A stretch of DNA of 64,000 nt from Mesorhizobium mediterraneum (lineage in GTDB: Bacteria; Pseudomonadota; Alphaproteobacteria; Rhizobiales; Rhizobiaceae), in assembly GCF_002284565.1 (NCBI RefSeq), contig NZ_NPKI01000011.1, forward strand, positions 412,755 through 476,754, in the 5' to 3' direction. Positions 44,641 through 56,562 of this stretch are shown here, one piece after another. The notes below the pieces were generated by a model. It saw only the letters and a list, made by a program, of their open reading frames with translations. It was not told the origin of the DNA and did no database searches. Every line of letters starts with the position of its first letter. Positions within the stretch are counted from its first letter, which is position 1. Made by a program: the position numbers and the translations under genes.

Positions 44641-45671
44641 CTCAGCAAAGCGTCGAGCTGCACCGGTTCACGGCTCGCAGCACCCGCATAGGCAGCCTCG
44701 ACCAGCGCGAAAGTCTTGAGGTTGTCGGCGCCCGAGGTTGCCGGCTCGGTTTTGTTCGCCAGGCAGTCGACCCAGTGCTTTTGAATGGCGACGACGCTTT
44801 CCTGTATGTTGTGCCACGGCCGCGATGCCCAGGGCAGCAGCGGCGGCGAGACGTCGCTTACCACCGTTCCGTTCCTGCCGGTGACGGTAAGCCGGTAATT
44901 CTGCTCAAGCCGGATCGTGCCGTCGCTGCCGTCGATCTCGACCAGCGTCTGCGGAAACGGCTCGGTCACGAGCTTGGTCGCATAGCTGCAATCGACCACA
45001 GACGTTGCGCCGCTCTTGTGGTCCATCAGCATGGTAGCGACGTCCTCGCCGGCGATCTCAGGATTAATGCGAGCGGTGCGTGTCGTGATCGTCAAAACGT
45101 CGCCCAGCAGAAAGCGGGCAATGTCGAGACTGTGGATGCCGAGGTCCTCGATGATGAAGCGCTTTCCCGTTGCCAGATATGGCTGGCCGGAAAACACGTC
45201 ATAGGCCGAGCGGAACGAGATCCGTCCGAAGAAGGGTGTGCCGATTTCACCGCTGTCTAGCGCAGCACGCACCGCCTGGATCGGTGATTGCCAGCGAAAA
45301 TTTTCATGCACCATCAACGGCACGCCGGCGTCAGTGCAGGCCTTCACCATGGCCTTGGCGTCGGCAAGCGTCGGCGCGAACGGTTTTTGGCAGATTGCCG
45401 GAACGCGGTGCCGCGCAGCCATCTCGACAAGCGGACGGTGGCTCGGCGCGGTGGTGGCAATATCGACGAAATCGAGGCTTTCGCCGGCAAAAAGTGCCGC
45501 CGCGTCGGTGTAGCGCCGCGTGATGCCGAACTGGTCGCCGACGACCTTGAGCCGCTCCGGATCGCGGTCGCAAATGGCGATGATCGACGCACCGGCGATG
45601 TCGCGCCAGGCGTGCATCTGGTTGACGGCGAAGAAGCCGCAGCCGATCAGCGCTCCCCGCAGCTCCGCCAT
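44637..45671 (-). CDS. apsD: D-apiose dehydrogenase (Gfo/Idh/MocA family)
   Basis: 344 residues. The N-terminal Rossmann domain starts GALIGCGFFAVNQMHAWRDI; ICDRDPERL fits NAD binding. The catalytic Lys lies in ICQKPFAPTLADA, where the usual EKP is QKP. A metal-free Gfo C-terminal domain follows (EDLGIHSLDIARFLLGD). The best start is the ATG at 45671, just after the permease stop. It would oxidise D-apiose to D-apionolactone with NAD. The operon partner apnL and the ribose-type importer support that role. Other sugar oxidations by this broad family are possible. Confidence 0.8.
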   Translation of the reverse strand: MAELRGALIGCGFFAVNQMHAWRDIAGASIIAICDRDPERLKVVGDQFGITRRYTDAAALFAGESLDFVDIATTAPSHRPLVEMAARHRVPAICQKPFAPTLADAKAMVKACTDAGVPLMVHENFRWQSPIQAVRAALDSGEIGTPFFGRISFRSAYDVFSGQPYLATGKRFIIEDLGIHSLDIARFLLGDVLTITTRTARINPEIAGEDVATMLMDHKSGATSVVDCSYATKLVTEPFPQTLVEIDGSDGTIRLEQNYRLTVTGRNGTVVSDVSPPLLPWASRPWHNIQESVVAIQKHWVDCLANKTEPATSGADNLKTFALVEAAYAGAASREPVQLDALLR

Positions 45672-45673
45672 GC

Positions 45674-46730
45674 TCAGCCCGCCTTTGCCATCTGCATCAG
45701 TGTAACGCGCTGTTGCAGCCGGCGCTGCGCCTGGTCGACGACGACGGCGACGATGATGACGAGACCCTTGATGACCATCTGCCAGAACGAGCTTACGCCC
45801 ATCATGACCAGTCCGTCGGAGAGGATGCCGATGACGAAGGCGCCGACGATGGTGCCGCCGATCGTGCCGCGGCCACCCGACATCGAGGTGCCGCCGAGCA
45901 CCGCCGCTGCGATGGCGTTGAGCTCGAAACTTTCGCCGGTCGCCGGGTGCGAGGCCATCAGTTCGGACGAGATGATCAGGCCGACGATCGCCGCGCAGAA
46001 ACCGGAGAACATGTAGACGAACATCTTCACCATGTTGACCCGGACGCCCGAAATCCGCGCCGCCCGCTCGTTGCCGCCGACGGCGAAGATGTGGCGGCCG
46101 AGCGGGGTGTATTTGGCGAGATAGGCCGCCCCAAGTGCTACGACGACAAGAATCCATATCGAGACCGGCAGGCCGAGCAACCGGCCGGCGCCGAGGAAGC
46201 CGAAGCCCGTCGTGCCCAGATCGGGCTTGCCGACAAGGTTCGGGAAGGTGCGGCCGTCGGACGACAGCAGCGCCAGGCCGCGCGCGACATAGAGCACGCC
46301 GAGCGTGGCGATGAACGGCGCGACGTTCAGCCTGGTGATCAGCAATCCATTGACGGCGCCGATCAATATGCCGGCCGCCAGCGTGATCAGCGCGATCTCG
46401 AAGACGTTGAAATAGATCGTGTAGCCGACCTGCAGGTCGATGCCGTTGAGCACGAGATAGCCGGCGACCATGCCGCAAAGACCGACGATCGAGCCGACCG
46501 ACAGGTCGATGCCTCCGGTGATGATGACGAAGGTCATGCCCATGGCCAGGAACGCGTTCAGCGCCACGTGTTTCGACATCAGGATCAGGTTGGCGGCCGA
46601 CAGGAAATTCGGTGCCGCGATCGAGAAGAAGATCAGGACGGCGATCAGCGCGATGAACGTCCTCGCCTTCATCAGCGTCAGCAGGACGGAGCCGTTCGAG
46701 GCGGAGGCAACAGCCGCCTTGGCCGGGATG

Positions 46731-46738
<8 letters not shown>
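45674..46738 (-). CDS. Apiose-type ABC importer permease (RbsC family)
   Basis: 354 residues, eight to ten predicted spans, typical of the single permease of ribose-class importers. The BPD_transp_2 blocks FVIITGGIDLSVGSIVGLCG and FAVGGNERAARISGVRV are present, as is AAAVLGGTSMSGGRGTIGGT. It overlaps the ATPase gene by eight bases. In the inner membrane it forms a homodimeric channel with the double ATPase encoded upstream. Confidence 0.92.
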
Positions 46739-48283
<1,545 letters not shown>

Positions 48284-48287
<4 letters not shown>

Positions 48288-48943
48288 GGCTTCGGCCCGA
48301 TCTCTGCCTCCGCCGGCGTCACCAGCGGCAGGTCCTGGCCGCTGCCCATGACATAGGCGCCGACAATCCTAACGCTCCGGCCTTCCAGCGCTTCGCGCGG
48401 CAGCTTGGAAAGCACTGTCTTGTCGGCATGGATGTTAAACGCTTTGCCGAACTGGGCGAAGTCGATCTGGTTGGTGAAATCGTTGAACTGGATGAAATCG
48501 AGACTGTCGCGCAGCGCGGTGCCACGCATCGCGGGTCCGATCTGCACCCGTGCATCGGCCTTGCCGTCGCCGTCGGCATCAACGTCCATGGTCGCCGCGC
48601 GCGATTGCGTGTTTGCGGCGACCACCTTGCCTTCAAGACGAACCGCGAAGGTCCACGGCGAATTCGCCTGCTTCTTTGGATTGCCGTATTTGGCGCCGGC
48701 AGCCGCTGGATCGGCTTTCGCCAGGGCGTGAACCTCGGGAAACGATCCGGCCTTCTGCTGGAGATAGGGCACGACCTTGGCAGCCCAGATATCACCGACC
48801 ATCTTGTCCGCATTGAAGGCTGGCGCATTGCCGCCGTTTTCCCCGGACGGTGTCGGCAAGATCTTGCAGGCGGTCAGGCTGATGCCGACCATCGCGACAA
48901 GGATCGGCGCGGCGAGGATCGAACATGTCGGCTTGTTCGGCAT
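48284..48943 (-). CDS. DUF2291 lipoprotein associated with sugar ABC importer
   Basis: 219 residues. A lipoprotein signal with lipobox LTAC (Cys26) follows a hydrophobic span, so the protein is probably anchored to a membrane facing the periplasm. The rest matches DUF2291: WAAKVVPYLQQKAGSFPEV, FAVRLEGKVVAANTQSRAA and DFIQFNDFTNQIDFAQFGKA. DUF2291 genes occur beside ribose-class importers, where their job is unknown. It sits between the binding-protein gene and the ATPase gene and overlaps the latter by four bases. Confidence 0.85.
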
Positions 48944-48970
48944 GGCGGTCAGGGCACCCAGGAAATGGAA

Positions 48971-49001
48971 GCAAGGGACGAGCCGGAAGCTCGTCCCTTG
49001 C
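48971..49001 (-). other. Stem-loop after the apiose-type binding-protein gene
   Basis: GCAAGGGACGAGC and GCTCGTCCCTTGC are perfectly complementary over 13 bases with a five-base loop. It lies 19 bases past the stop of the binding-protein gene and before the DUF2291 gene. There is no U tract. It is the strongest of the three hairpins at this position in the window's importers and probably sets a high ratio of binding protein to membrane parts. Confidence 0.7.
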
Positions 49002-49019
49002 GATTGATGTTACGCCGGC

Positions 49020-49982
<963 letters not shown>

Positions 49983-50170
49983 CTATGCCTTGATCAACCC
50001 AAGGCTGCTGTCTGCATGCAATTCATTTAGATGGCTCGGGCGCGGATAGACTGGGTTCAAAGCCGTTTGCCGGTTCATCTCAACGGAACGTCGCTCCCCA
50101 GCCATCCTCCACCCCAGGCCCGAATTTGCTTCGAAGCCTGATGGTCCTAGCCACCGTACAGCTAAGCCAA

Positions 50171-50184
50171 CTGGTATAATGAGT
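50171..50184. promoter_or_regulatory. Candidate apiose-regulon operator, site 2
   Basis: CTGGTATAATGAGT, identical to the site before oiaX. No plus-strand gene starts downstream, so the TATAAT on this strand cannot be read as a promoter. Its role must be towards the minus-strand importer operon. Confidence 0.6.
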
Positions 50185-50226
50185 CAATCACTAATTCAGA
50201 TGATATGTGTCGGCACGCCCGCGACT

Positions 50227-50252
50227 TTCCTTCGCCCCTCGGGGAGAAGGAA
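50227..50252 (-). terminator. Hairpin after apnO
   Basis: TTCCTTCGCCCC and GGGGAGAAGGAA pair with one mismatch around a two-base loop, starting nine bases beyond the apnO stop. Similar TCTCCCC-type stems recur in rhizobial genomes. It would separate apnO from the importer operon. Confidence 0.5.
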
Positions 50253-50261
50253 AAGGTCATC

Positions 50262-51089
50262 TCAGGTAATCCGCTGAATGCTTGCCGCAATCTCTTCCGG
50301 CTCGAAGACCCGCTTCCAGTCGTCGCGCATCAAGACCGGCTTGCCGAACTCGATGGCCTTGTTGCAGGCGTCGGAGAACACGCCCTTGGTTTCACCGAAG
50401 ATGACGGCGCCGAGCACGTTCATGTGGCCAAGCAGGAAGTCGAGCGCCGCCTGCTGGTCAACCCCGCGCGCGACGACCTCGTCGACCGCTTCCTTCATGA
50501 CGACGAGCAGCGAGGCGCAGACAGTCTCCGAAAGGCCCGGCTCGAGCAGCGCCATCTGGTCGACCGTGACGCGATGCGACCGCATGACCGGAGCCCATAT
50601 GATCTTGGCGATCGCTTCGCCCTTGGCGAAATCTTCCTCCGGCCCCTGCATCAGTGCGCTGACCATATGCTGCTTAGCCTTGACGCCGCCGAAATAGTCC
50701 TTCTTGGCCGCCATATCGGTCTCGTCGTTGAAGATCGGCGGATGGCAGGGATGGGTGACGAAATAGGTCAGGTCCGGCCGCTTCGGCAAATGGCCGGCGA
50801 AAGGTGCTGCGGCGTCGAGCACGACCACCATCGTGCCGGCAGCAAGCTTGCTCTCGATGCTGGCCGCGACCTTGCCGATATGGGTGTCGGGAACCGCCAG
50901 GATCACCACTTCGGCGCTATCAAGGGCTTCATCGGCGCTGACCGCGTCGATGCCCAGCCCCGTCTTTAGTCGCTCGCAGCCGGCATCGCTGACCTCGACA
51001 TGGCGTATCGTGTAGGCAGAGCCGCGAAAATTGGTCGACAGGCGGTAACCCATTTTGCCGCCGGCGCCAAACAGCGCAATCGTTGTCAT
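50262..51089 (-). CDS. apnO: D-apionate oxidoisomerase
   Basis: 275 residues. N-terminal NAD(P)-binding Rossmann motif IALFGAGGKMGYRLSTNF, then VVILAVPDTHIGKVAA and YFVTHPCHPPIFNDETDM. The helical C-terminal half (MALLEPGLSETVCASLLVVM; VDQQAALDFLLGHMNVLGAV) resembles the ketol-acid reductoisomerase/6-phosphogluconate dehydrogenase type of domain. In the apiose pathway ApnO oxidises and isomerises D-apionate to 3-oxo-isoapionate, the OiaK substrate. It has its own copy of the putative regulon operator 54 bases upstream, so it is a separate unit of the same regulon. Confidence 0.8.
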   Translation of the reverse strand: MTTIALFGAGGKMGYRLSTNFRGSAYTIRHVEVSDAGCERLKTGLGIDAVSADEALDSAEVVILAVPDTHIGKVAASIESKLAAGTMVVVLDAAAPFAGHLPKRPDLTYFVTHPCHPPIFNDETDMAAKKDYFGGVKAKQHMVSALMQGPEEDFAKGEAIAKIIWAPVMRSHRVTVDQMALLEPGLSETVCASLLVVMKEAVDEVVARGVDQQAALDFLLGHMNVLGAVIFGETKGVFSDACNKAIEFGKPVLMRDDWKRVFEPEEIAASIQRIT

Positions 51090-51422
51090 CTAGCCGTACT
51101 CCTGATCTCCAACGATGGCCGTGCCGATCGTCATCTTAGTAGCTGGTATAATCACACTACCATATTTTGGCAACCGGATAGGAATCGGATGCGGCCAGTC
51201 TCGGCCGGCCCCTTCGTCAGTGCCTTTGGTTGTTATCGCGTCGATGGACGATCGCCTTGCCTTAGCCGGCTGCCGGCGAGGCGAGTATCAGGACGTCAGG
51301 CAGAATCGTCCACCGTCAAAATGCCGGCTGTCAGAAAATGAGCTACTCTGGATGCACCCAAGCAGCGCCCCTGCCACGGATATGGGCAGCTGGCCTCGCT
51401 TTCGAAAATCAATGAAGCCGAA
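51090..51422. other. 333-base region without a gene between mtnA and apnO
   Basis: The right-hand unit (mtnA) ends at 51423 and apnO starts at 51089, both on the minus strand. The stretch contains the apnO promoter/operator region near 51143. From there to mtnA I see no convincing frame, hairpin or repeat apart from short GC-rich partial palindromes (GCCGGC). Confidence 0.6.
51143..51156. promoter_or_regulatory. Candidate apiose-regulon operator, site 3, with apnO promoter
   Basis: CTGGTATAATCACA shares ten bases with sites 1 and 2. Here an inverted TACCA follows eight bases after TGGTA, giving a partial palindrome. On the minus strand TTGCCA, a 17-base spacer and TATACC form a reasonable promoter whose -10 overlaps the motif, which fits repression by steric block. 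Confidence 0.6.
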
Positions 51423-52514
51423 TCAGCGTCCGGGAAACATTGCCTTCAAGCCTTCGCGCGACGCCTTGGCGACACCGCGTTCTGTGATCAATCCGGTGAC
51501 CAGTCGCGCCGGCGTAACGTCGAAGGCCGGGTTTGCCGCGGGCGTCGTCTCCGGCGAGATGCGGACCTGCGCAATCTCGCCACTCGCGGTCTTGCCCCAG
51601 ACCAGCGAGACCTCGTCGCTGGAGCGCTGCTCGATCGGAATTTCGGCCAGCCCGTCGCCCACTGTCCAGTCGATGGTCGGCGAGGGCAGCGCGACGTAGA
51701 ACGGCACGTCGTTGTCCGCCGCGGCCAGCGCCTTCAAATAGGTGCCGATCTTGTTGCAGACATCGCCGTCGGCGGTGGTGCGGTCGGTGCCGACGATGAC
51801 CATGTCGATCTGGCCGCGCTGCATCAGATGGCCGCCGGCATTGTCGACGATCAGCGTGTGCGGCACGCCGTGGCCGGCCATTTCCCATGCCGTCAGCTGG
51901 GCGCCTTGATTGCGTGGGCGCGTTTCGTCGACATAGACGTGAACGGGAATGCCCGCTTCAACAGCCAGATAGATCGGCGCCGTGGCGGTGCCGTAGTCGA
52001 CGGTGGCCAGCCAGCCGGCGTTGCAGTGGGTCAGGATGTTGACAGGCTCGCCCGGCTGCTTGCGCGCCACGATTTCCTTGATTATTTCAAGCCCATTGGC
52101 GCCGATGGCGCGGTTGAGGCTGACATCCTCGTCGGCGATTTCGCCTGCGCGCCGGTAAGCAGCCTCGGCGCGTTGTCCAGATGGAAGCGGCCGCAGGAAA
52201 TTGCGCATCTCGTCGAGCGCCCAGCGCAGATTGATCGCCGTCGGGCGTGTTTCGTGCAAGACCTCCCAAACGCCGTCGAGTGCTGCATCCGAAGGGTCGT
52301 CGGCCATCTGAATGGCGACGCCATAGGCGGCGGTGACGCCGATCAGCGGTGCGCCGCGCACCCACATGTCGCGGATCGCGGTGGCGATGCCGGCAACGGT
52401 GCTGACTTTCTCCACGCGGAAATCATGCGGCAGCCAGCGCTGGTCGATGATCTCCACCGAACGCCCGTCGTCGCTCAGCCAGATGGTGCGATAGTGGCGG
52501 TCGCCGACGTTCAA
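51423..52514 (-). CDS. mtnA: S-methyl-5-thioribose-1-phosphate isomerase
   Basis: 363 residues, eIF2B-like fold. Hallmarks: [36 protein letters not shown] with the catalytic Cys, and [20 protein letters not shown] with the catalytic Asp. [15 protein letters not shown] completes the family pattern. The start is TTG, overlapping the mtnK stop (TTGA). It is accepted because the family begins [11 protein letters not shown] right there and AACAGGA precedes it. It turns methylthioribose 1-phosphate, or 5-deoxyribose 1-phosphate, into the ketose. In an operon with mtnK. Confidence 0.93.
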   Translation of the reverse strand: MNVGDRHYRTIWLSDDGRSVEIIDQRWLPHDFRVEKVSTVAGIATAIRDMWVRGAPLIGVTAAYGVAIQMADDPSDAALDGVWEVLHETRPTAINLRWALDEMRNFLRPLPSGQRAEAAYRRAGEIADEDVSLNRAIGANGLEIIKEIVARKQPGEPVNILTHCNAGWLATVDYGTATAPIYLAVEAGIPVHVYVDETRPRNQGAQLTAWEMAGHGVPHTLIVDNAGGHLMQRGQIDMVIVGTDRTTADGDVCNKIGTYLKALAAADNDVPFYVALPSPTIDWTVGDGLAEIPIEQRSSDEVSLVWGKTASGEIAQVRISPETTPAANPAFDVTPARLVTGLITERGVAKASREGLKAMFPGR

Positions 52515-53782
52515 ATCCTGTTCTCCCGTTCGATCAGCGCGGCCAATTTGTTGACCTCATCGATGCTGTGAATCTGGCGCCGGTTGACGGCGATGTGACG
52601 GCCGAACTTCAGCGCCTTCGCCTCACATGTGGCGCGCAGATCCTCGTCGGCAATGGTCTCGAAATCGGCGTTGTGCGCGAGGCCCAGAATGCGCCGGTGC
52701 ACCTCGACGCCGGCAAAGCCCAGCATGTCGGTCCAGACCTGATGCAGCATGTGGTCGAGCGCCTGTTCAGCGCCGAGCCTGTCGCCCTGATCCTCGAACA
52801 GGCTCTTCTGGTAGAGCATGCCCGTGCGCTCGGTCCGCCACAGATGCGAGAACTCGGTGCGGAACACCGACCATGTCTCGACCGTGACGTCGAGCAGATA
52901 GGCGCGCATGGTGTCGCGCTTTCCATTTTGCTCGTGGCCGCGCTGCGAGAAGAACGCCATCCAGAAATTGGCAAGCAGCATGCCGACATCGAACGCGATC
53001 GGGCCGTAAAAGGCGAATTCGGGATCGATCATCCGCGTTTCGGTGTCAGTGACCATGATCGACCCGGAATGCAGGTCGCCATGCAGCAGCGTCTCTGCAT
53101 TGGCCGCGAAGATGTGCTTCAGCCGCTGCGCCTCGACCTTGAGGTCGCGGTCGGCGCGCAGCTCGGCGACGATGCGGTCGAGCTGTGGGCTCGTATGCCG
53201 GTTCATCTTGGCATCGAAATAGGGGTCCGAGAAAACCAGGTTCTCGGTGATGTCGCAAAGCTCGACATTGTCGGCGAACAGCGCCAGATCGGCTTTGCGG
53301 TCCTTGGTCGCCATATGCAGGTCGGAGCCGCGAAACAGGGTGCGGGCCATGAACAGGCCGATGTCTCTGGCGATCTTCGGCAACTGCCGGCCCTCGATCA
53401 GCGCGCGCCGCAGGATGATGTGCGGCGACAGATATTCCATGATGATCAGCGCCTGGCCTTCGTCGAAGTGATGGATCGCCGGCACCGAACCGGGCGCTCT
53501 CGCCTGTTGTCGTGTCAGCGCATGATATTCGAAGAAGGAGCGCTTCAACGGCAGCGGCCAGCTGTCACCGACCAAGCGGACATAGGGCAGGGCCTGCTTG
53601 ACGACGGCAGCACCCGCGACGCCCTCGACGATAAAGACCAAGTTCAGATTGCCGTCGCCGACCTCGCGAACATTCCAGCGGCTTGTATCCTTGCCGATAT
53701 GCGAACACAGGGCCTCGTTGGCGCCGAGGCGTGCCGCCAATGTCTCGACCGACAGTGCTTCGAATGGCAATTTCGCAGTCAT
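52511..53782 (-). CDS. mtnK: S-methyl-5-thioribose kinase
   Basis: 423 residues, protein-kinase-like MtnK fold. The catalytic loop reads [15 protein letters not shown] and the metal loop [20 protein letters not shown]. Substrate residues fall in [18 protein letters not shown] and [15 protein letters not shown]. The start is the ATG six bases after GGGAGG; a GTG two codons earlier touches that ribosome site and is less likely. It phosphorylates methylthioribose at C1. No MtnP phosphorylase or other methionine-salvage gene is nearby, so the substrate is probably imported free sugar. Confidence 0.92.
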   Translation of the reverse strand: MTAKLPFEALSVETLAARLGANEALCSHIGKDTSRWNVREVGDGNLNLVFIVEGVAGAAVVKQALPYVRLVGDSWPLPLKRSFFEYHALTRQQARAPGSVPAIHHFDEGQALIIMEYLSPHIILRRALIEGRQLPKIARDIGLFMARTLFRGSDLHMATKDRKADLALFADNVELCDITENLVFSDPYFDAKMNRHTSPQLDRIVAELRADRDLKVEAQRLKHIFAANAETLLHGDLHSGSIMVTDTETRMIDPEFAFYGPIAFDVGMLLANFWMAFFSQRGHEQNGKRDTMRAYLLDVTVETWSVFRTEFSHLWRTERTGMLYQKSLFEDQGDRLGAEQALDHMLHQVWTDMLGFAGVEVHRRILGLAHNADFETIADEDLRATCEAKALKFGRHIAVNRRQIHSIDEVNKLAALIERENRI

Positions 53783-53836
53783 CCTCACCCTCCCGCTTAG
53801 GTGCTCCCATCATAGTGAAGCCATGGCGGTTGGTCC

Positions 53837-53899
53837 AAGCTAGGAAGCTCTCTGGCAATTGTCAATCGTGTTGACAATTGCCGGGACAGCCCCTAGCGT
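53837..53899. promoter_or_regulatory. Symmetric divergent promoters on a 29-base palindrome
   Basis: GGCAATTGTCAA and TTGACAATTGCC (53854-53882) form a perfect 12-base inverted repeat around TCGTG. Each arm contains a TTGACA -35 box pointing outward. Seventeen bases on lie TAGCGT (plus, towards the importer) and TAGCTT (minus, towards mtnK). Both promoters therefore share one palindromic core, a natural operator for a single repressor, probably the SorC-type protein encoded at 59832. Confidence 0.7.
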
Positions 53900-53918
53900 C
53901 ACGGTCAGGGAGGAACGA

Positions 53919-55445
53919 ATGGGCAATGATGCCGTGTTCCGCGTGGACGGCCTGAGGAAGTCCTTCGGCCATATCGAGGTGCTTGGCGGCGTCTCGCTCG
54001 ATTTGCATGCCGGCGAAGTAACCGTGCTGATGGGCGCTAACGGTGCCGGAAAATCCACCCTGGTCAAGATCATCAGCGGCGTCTACGAGCGCGGCGGCGG
54101 CACGATGAGCCTCGCCGGCCAGGACTTCGCGCTCCAAGACTTCGCGCCAAAAACGCCGGCGGAAGCGATCCGCGCCGGCGTCGTCACCGTTCACCAGAAC
54201 ATCAATGACGGGGTCGTCGCCGACCTCGACGTCGCCACCAATTTGACGCTGGACAGGCTGAGCGGCAGCGGCGCGCCGACCCTGTTCAATCCGGGCCGGG
54301 TGCGCCGCGAGGCAAAAGCGGTCGCCGACCGCATGGAACTGACGATCGACCTGAAAGCCCGGATCAGCGATCTCTCGCTGGCCGACCGCCAGATGGTGGC
54401 GATTGCCCGCGCCATGGCGCATCAGCCGAAAGTGCTGATCCTCGACGAGCCGACCTCCTCTTTGTCCAGCGCCGAAGCCGACCGGCTTTTCGCGCTACTC
54501 GACAGGCTTCGCGAGCAGGGCGTCGCGATCCTCTACATCTCGCACCGCATGTCGGACATCAGGCGGCTTGCCGACCGTATCGTCTCGATGCGCGACGGCG
54601 TCATCTCAGGCGTCTTTGACCGCAAGCCGCTCGACTACGAAGGCGCGGTCAACGCCATGCTCGGCCGCAAGATCCACCTCGACCGGATCGTCGCCAGGAA
54701 TTCGGCAAGGCCTGTCCTGACGATCGAGGGGCTGCGCATTGCAGAAGGGTCCAGGCCGATCTCGCTGACGCTCGGCGACGGCGAGGTCGTTGCCATCACC
54801 GGCCTCGTCGGCGTCGGCAAGACCGCGCTCGCCGAGACGCTGTTTGGCGTGCGCAAGCCGCTGTCCGGGACCATGGTGCTGAACGGGAAACCTTACGCGC
54901 CGGGTTCGACGGGCGAGGCGATCGCCGCCGGCGTATTTCTTGTCGCCAAGGACCGGGGCGAAAACGGCATCGTCGGCGACTTCAACATCCAGGAAAATAT
55001 CAGTCTCCCGTTCCACAAGCGGATGTCGCGTCTCGGCGTACTCAAGCGCCGCATTGAGCGCGCCACCGCGCGCCGGCAAATCCAGGAGCTGGGCATCGTC
55101 TGCCGCTCGGAGAAAGATGAAATGTCCGCCCTTTCCGGCGGCAACCAGCAGAAGGTGATGGTCGCCCGCTGGATGTCGCAGGCCGCAAGACTGTTCATTC
55201 TGGACGAGCCGTTCCAGGGCGTCGACATTTCGGCCAGGCGCGATATCGCGGCCAAGCTGCGGGCGAGCGCGAACGGCCGTGCGACGCTGCTGTTCGTCAC
55301 CGAACTCGACGAAGCGCTGGAGACCGCCGACCGCATCCTGGTGATGTCGGAGCAGACGATCGTCGGCGAACATCGCAACGCCGACATCGACCTCGAGCGT
55401 CTGCTGGCCGAAGTGGCGGGCGGGCCGTCGCAGAGCGCGGCCTGA
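53919..55445 (+). CDS. Sugar ABC importer double ATPase, divergent from mtnK
   Basis: 508 residues with two ABC domains of the RbsA class. First: GANGAGKSTLVKIISG, LSLADRQMVAIARAM as a loose signature, LILDEPTSSL, YISHRMSDI. Second: GLVGVGKTALAETLFG, LSGGNQQKVMVARWM, FILDEPFQGVDISAR. GGAGG lies before the ATG. The adjacent divergent mtnK-mtnA pair and shared promoter palindrome suggest import of methylthioribose, 5-deoxyribose or a similar 5-modified pentose. Confidence 0.9.
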   Translation: MGNDAVFRVDGLRKSFGHIEVLGGVSLDLHAGEVTVLMGANGAGKSTLVKIISGVYERGGGTMSLAGQDFALQDFAPKTPAEAIRAGVVTVHQNINDGVVADLDVATNLTLDRLSGSGAPTLFNPGRVRREAKAVADRMELTIDLKARISDLSLADRQMVAIARAMAHQPKVLILDEPTSSLSSAEADRLFALLDRLREQGVAILYISHRMSDIRRLADRIVSMRDGVISGVFDRKPLDYEGAVNAMLGRKIHLDRIVARNSARPVLTIEGLRIAEGSRPISLTLGDGEVVAITGLVGVGKTALAETLFGVRKPLSGTMVLNGKPYAPGSTGEAIAAGVFLVAKDRGENGIVGDFNIQENISLPFHKRMSRLGVLKRRIERATARRQIQELGIVCRSEKDEMSALSGGNQQKVMVARWMSQAARLFILDEPFQGVDISARRDIAAKLRASANGRATLLFVTELDEALETADRILVMSEQTIVGEHRNADIDLERLLAEVAGGPSQSAA

Positions 55446-55481
55446 GAGCGGGCAGATGGTGAGAATTGGAATGGAGAGGGC

Positions 55482-56501
55482 ATGAGTTCGGGTTGGATTG
55501 AGATGGCAGCCGCGCGCGACCTTGCCATCCGCTACGGGTTCATCGTTTTGCTGTTTGGGTTGATCGCCTATTTCGCGATCGCCGCCGGCGGCTTCGTCTC
55601 GCCGCAAAGTGCCGTCTTCATCTTCCAGTCGGTCGCCATCACCGGCGTGCTGGCGCTTGGCGTCACCGCCACTCTGGTCGTCGGCGGCTTCGACCTGTCG
55701 ATCGGCTCGGTCGCTACCAGCGCCATGATGGCGGCAGCCTATGTCATGGTGGTGCTGGAGCAGAACGCCGTCGTCGCGGTTACCGCCTGTCTCGCGATCG
55801 GTGTCATCGTCGGCCTCATCAATGGCTGGCTGATCGTCTATATGCGCGTGCCGGACCTTCTGGCGACGCTCGGCATGATGTTCCTGCTCGTCGGCTTGCA
55901 GCGCATCCCGACCGAAGGCCGCTCGATCGCCACCGGCATGACGATGCCCGATGGCTCGGTGGCCAACGGCACGTTCAGCGCCGCCTTCCTGGCGCTTGGC
56001 CGCCACCGCTTCGATTTCTTCATCCCCAACCTCATTCCCGTTTCGGTCGTCGTCCTGCTCGTGCTTGCAGTGCTGATCTGGTTCTTTCTCGAATACACCC
56101 GTTTCGGCCGCATGATGTACGCGGTCGGCAGCAACGAGCGGGCTGCCGAGCTCGCTGGCGCGCCTGTCAAGGCATACAAAATCTGGGCCTACGTTATTTC
56201 AGGAGTTTTTGCTTCGATCGGCGGCATTTTGCTCGCTGCCCGGCTTGGACGCGGTGATATTGCCTCGGGTAATAATCTCCTGCTCGACGCTGTCGCCGCG
56301 GCGCTCATCGGCTACGCGGTCCTTGGGGCCGCCAAGCCGAACGCCTTCGGCACGGCCGTCGGTGCGGTGTTTGTCGGCGTGCTGCTGCAGGGCCTGACGA
56401 TGATGAACGCGCCCTACTACACGCAGGATTTCATCAAGGGCGTGGTTCTCGTGGTTGCCCTTGTCTTCACCTTCGCCCTTTCCGGCAGGGGCAAGAGGTA
56501 G
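55482..56501 (+). CDS. Sugar ABC importer permease (RbsC family)
   Basis: 339 residues with eight or more spans. ATLVVGGFDLSIGSVATSAM, YAVGSNERAAELAGAPVKAY and AAALIGYAVLGAAKPNAFGT are the expected permease blocks; the last replaces the more usual LGGTSLSGG. GGAGAGGG precedes the ATG. Only one permease gene is present, as normal for this class. Confidence 0.9.
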   Translation: MSSGWIEMAAARDLAIRYGFIVLLFGLIAYFAIAAGGFVSPQSAVFIFQSVAITGVLALGVTATLVVGGFDLSIGSVATSAMMAAAYVMVVLEQNAVVAVTACLAIGVIVGLINGWLIVYMRVPDLLATLGMMFLLVGLQRIPTEGRSIATGMTMPDGSVANGTFSAAFLALGRHRFDFFIPNLIPVSVVVLLVLAVLIWFFLEYTRFGRMMYAVGSNERAAELAGAPVKAYKIWAYVISGVFASIGGILLAARLGRGDIASGNNLLLDAVAAALIGYAVLGAAKPNAFGTAVGAVFVGVLLQGLTMMNAPYYTQDFIKGVVLVVALVFTFALSGRGKR

Positions 56502-56562
56502 GATTTCGACAGATAGGATTTCGACCAGCTGAAATTTGAGTTCAACAAGTGGAGGAAGAAAC

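Noticed and set aside
50175..50180. TATAAT on the plus strand read as a -10 promoter box
   Set aside because: No plus-strand gene begins downstream (the next genes are on the minus strand), and the same motif recurs before other minus-strand genes. An operator is the better reading.
51115..51342. Small plus-strand protein between mtnA and apnO
   Set aside because: The frame has no ribosome site, overlaps the apnO operator at its start, and its composition is that of random GC-rich sequence.
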